A DNA stretch of 8,445 nt from Spirochaetales bacterium (GTDB lineage: Bacteria > Spirochaetota > Spirochaetia > SZUA-6 > DRHE01), in NCBI GenBank assembly GCA_023136785.1, contig JAGLQP010000071.1:1-8445 (forward strand), given 5' to 3'. The notes below the pieces were generated by a model, which ran no database searches, was not told where the DNA came from, and saw nothing but the letters and a program-made list of their open reading frames with translations. Made by a program: the position numbers and the translations under genes. Shown here piece by piece: positions 7,601-8,445 of this stretch (positions are counted from its first letter, which is position 1; each line of letters starts with the position of its first letter).

Positions 7601-7887
7601 AGGAGCGAATGGGCAAGCTTGAGACGGCTCGTGAGTGGCTGGCAAAGACGGAAACTCGCTTCGAAACGATAGGGAAGCAGGCCCAGGAGCAGGTGCGTCT
7701 CATGGAGAGTATTCTGAAAGCAGACAAGAAGCAGTCCAGGCTTGGCGAGGGAGCTCCTCCAATGGACAAACGGGAAACCGTGACCAAGCTGGCCCATTTG
7801 GGTTGGACGCCGATGGAGATCGCCCGGACCACGAAGCTCAGCCGTGGTGAAGTGGAGCTGATCCTGGAGCTGGCCCCTAAGAAATAA
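4642..7887 (+). CDS. Membrane-anchored giant coiled-coil protein, SpiroCoCo-type
   Basis: The 1081-residue protein starts with one transmembrane helix (about residues 5-21, rich in Ile, Leu and Val). The residues after it include several Arg and Lys, so by the positive-inside rule the rest should be cytoplasmic. Residues about 25-1035 are highly charged, rich in Glu, Lys, Gln and Leu, with heptad-like hydrophobic spacing. I find no proline before residue 1039 and no cysteine anywhere, which fits a nearly unbroken coiled-coil rod. A more family-like block, including TQTKIFERADELK and later TTHGVDKNFQALDQLE, lies in the C-terminal third. After a short GAPP hinge, the last about 41 residues (1041-1081) form a helix-turn-helix-like motif (GWTPMEIARTTKLSRGEVEL). 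This layout matches what I know of the spirochaete-specific SpiroCoCo family, whose function is not established; a structural or scaffold role is inference. It has its own promoter and a strong ribosome binding site. Other coiled-coil families can look similar, but the anchor, size and tail together favour SpiroCoCo. Confidence 0.9.
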   Translation: MIFSFGNLLSIIIVLVVLIIYRQIDRNNRSLEKVKRFSDKMKDELAGSVEEKTAEMKNLAIELQVNMKTGKEVLKRVREVEGGLSERAAGIDEIRKKIDSYDHALEELVGMTSRVDENLKRIQSESLFVDKVGKRITAASEGVKKVEQEITHVADKFRQENHKGLQNLRDEIVKGTEQRIREMAGTVQTSEKKVKDFGIYVTRLESRAEQMQNEVLEGLKKSFDRFELDAKTKRSGLLNLYVASLNKLLSEADAKGKALKKNYSDTLNSFDKKLVQTVKRGEALEGKVFEKLRGLIVKDSEVLTSQREGLRKMVDKTVAYRQQVSSQINSLLQESERLKDEGLQKITAAAEQMQVSAVQNIEDRLEGYEKDIDYKFQKLETANLDIEAMEKNLQALIQKTSEKARAEFSRFTSGFAEERKVEREKIQGEFVQLHSSLKELEESLTELKSKAYENVSTQLQVFEDDFFKDLRERDASMEQKIEDWQGEIDGKMKEVAAAQVVERQRIEQRFNEELKNGLEKTKQESFQNFRQLEDKITVFESSVSERLVGSETYIEGFKTNLNVQLEQTQKEAQSNLKKQMQSLQDTMDDTLQKHGHQLEERLRGMETSVNQSKSAMEEIVDATNGEIASWQTRAAQAIKSYELEFNEKHSGLRQDSENQITRISDDFGKQTEGLITSTNAERLQLKEEFKEITERVDDLEAKLIEKSESALGSFKRQVEAFQAELNQRSKDMQVETDNRMRDLKQRLADMKDRTEAQTKSVFGKIDEGNQLLSINLNELDKRVKGFVTQTKIFERADELKIQFETRIEEMKRDMEKLQVQRKEVEDLESQVVSMKKTVDGVGGKLGKLLAERGRIEDMDSDFKKLLNISKELDHRIGTVYSSQDTLQEIQAKIRELDTLEKITESRFERLEKKNGIIEATTHGVDKNFQALDQLEKELKTAGKDLQVFSGQLKELKAQAGDLAAGREKSEYVIEKIHNLDSILGELEERMGKLETAREWLAKTETRFETIGKQAQEQVRLMESILKADKKQSRLGEGAPPMDKRETVTKLAHLGWTPMEIARTTKLSRGEVELILELAPKK

Positions 7888-7951
7888 CGAGAGCCTCAGG
7901 AACAGCTAGTGCGCAACTGACACGTTTTGTATATTATCCTCTCTGAGTTGT

Positions 7952-8445
7952 ATGGATTTCATTCCCGATAACATCATCTACCATCTTCTGATTCTGGCGG
8001 CTACCTTCTTGGTGATCTACAAGGCTGCGGACTTCCTCGTCGACGGCGCCGTGGGGATCGCCTACAAGCTGAATGTGCCGAAAATCGTCATTGGTGTTAT
8101 CCTGGTGGGCTTTGGCACCACCGCTCCTGAGTTCACAGTGTCGGTGCTCTCCGCGATCCGGGGGTTTCCTGAGATTGCTTTAGGGAATGCCGTCGGATCT
8201 GTCATTGTGGATGACACGCTGGCTCTGGGGTTGGGAATCATCGTAGCCCCAATGGCTATTCGAGTTGAAAGGCGCTCGCTTCGTCTGTTCGGACTCTTTC
8301 TGGTTGGAATTGATATACTCGCCTTTACTTTGAGCTTGAATGGGATCATCAGCCGCTGGGAAGGTCTGCTCCTGTTGGGGATACTTGCGGTCTATCTGGT
8401 CTACGTCATCTATACGGAGAACCGCAAACGAAAAATAGCACCTGA
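7952..8445 (+). CDS. CaCA-family Na+/Ca2+ exchanger, N-terminal part
   Basis: This gene is cut by the window edge after 164 full codons. It encodes an inner-membrane cation exchanger of the CaCA superfamily (bacterial YrbG-like), which uses the Na+ or H+ gradient to move Ca2+. At least four hydrophobic segments are visible (about 9-25, 44-57, 74-100 and 111-130), with a fifth at about 136-154. The first alpha-repeat is clear: GFGTTAPEFTVS (53-64), with the ion-binding Glu60, and ALGNAVGSVIVDD (77-88), with Ser83. Most relatives have GT-S-[LA]-PE and GS-N-IF-[ND]; here the second motif reads GS-V-IV-D, so Asp87 sits where many exchangers have Asn. The second alpha-repeat is beyond the window, so completeness and ion choice cannot be judged. 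The ATG at 7952 has no strong Shine-Dalgarno. The gene follows the coiled-coil gene by 64 bases with no clear terminator between them. Confidence 0.88.
   Translation, partial: MDFIPDNIIYHLLILAATFLVIYKAADFLVDGAVGIAYKLNVPKIVIGVILVGFGTTAPEFTVSVLSAIRGFPEIALGNAVGSVIVDDTLALGLGIIVAPMAIRVERRSLRLFGLFLVGIDILAFTLSLNGIISRWEGLLLLGILAVYLVYVIYTENRKRKIAP

Noticed and set aside
6595..7797. 400-codon open frame on the - strand inside the coiled-coil gene
   Set aside because: It is the exact antisense of Glu/Lys/Gln-rich codons, which read as Leu, Phe and similar on the other strand. The product is an artificial Leu-rich sequence with no family motif, and the + strand gene has strong support.
7888..7951. Possible promoter (TATATT or TATTAT near 7930-7937, CTGACA at 7917-7922) before the exchanger gene
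   Set aside because: The spacing between the two elements is only 7-9 bases and no better -35 box lies at 16-18 bases. The AT-rich stretch alone is not enough. No terminator is visible in this gap either.

Overview
The window looks like chromosomal DNA from a spirochaete, probably a free-living or host-associated member of the Spirochaetaceae/Treponema side. The main evidence is a very large, proline-free, membrane-anchored coiled-coil protein with the layout of the spirochaete-specific 'SpiroCoCo' family. Base composition by eye is a little above 50 % GC. All seven genes lie on the + strand. There are no tRNA or rRNA genes, insertion sequences, CRISPR arrays or other signs of recent transfer. 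No gene-free stretch exceeds about 110 bases.

Layout. (1) Bases 1-161 hold the C-terminal tail of a PEP-protein phosphotransferase (PTS enzyme I-like) gene. (2) der (139-1506), a two-G-domain ribosome-assembly GTPase, probably starts at a TTG inside the end of the preceding gene. (3) A minimal MerR-type regulator (1520-1843) follows after 13 bases. (4) A UAP1/UDPGP-type nucleotide-sugar pyrophosphorylase (1840-3243) starts with a GTG that overlaps the previous stop codon. (5) A secreted protein of unknown function (3221-4531) starts 23 bases inside the pyrophosphorylase gene. It carries an NlpC/P60- or transglutaminase-like Asn-Cys-Ser-Gly-Phe motif. These five genes overlap or nearly touch, so they read as one translationally coupled operon.

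A short intergenic region (4532-4641) follows, with a near-consensus sigma-70 promoter (TTGACA, 17-base spacer, TATGAT). It drives (6) the 1081-residue coiled-coil protein (4642-7887). After 64 more bases comes (7) the 5' part of a CaCA-type Na+/Ca2+ exchanger (7952 to the window edge).

Functionally the block mixes housekeeping (PTS, ribosome assembly), supply of an activated sugar, and envelope or cell-shape functions (secreted cysteine-hydrolase-like protein, membrane-tethered coiled coil, cation exchanger). The least understood items are the secreted protein of gene 5 and the long coiled-coil protein with its helix-turn-helix-like tail. No mobile, defence or clearly undescribed multi-gene system is visible.
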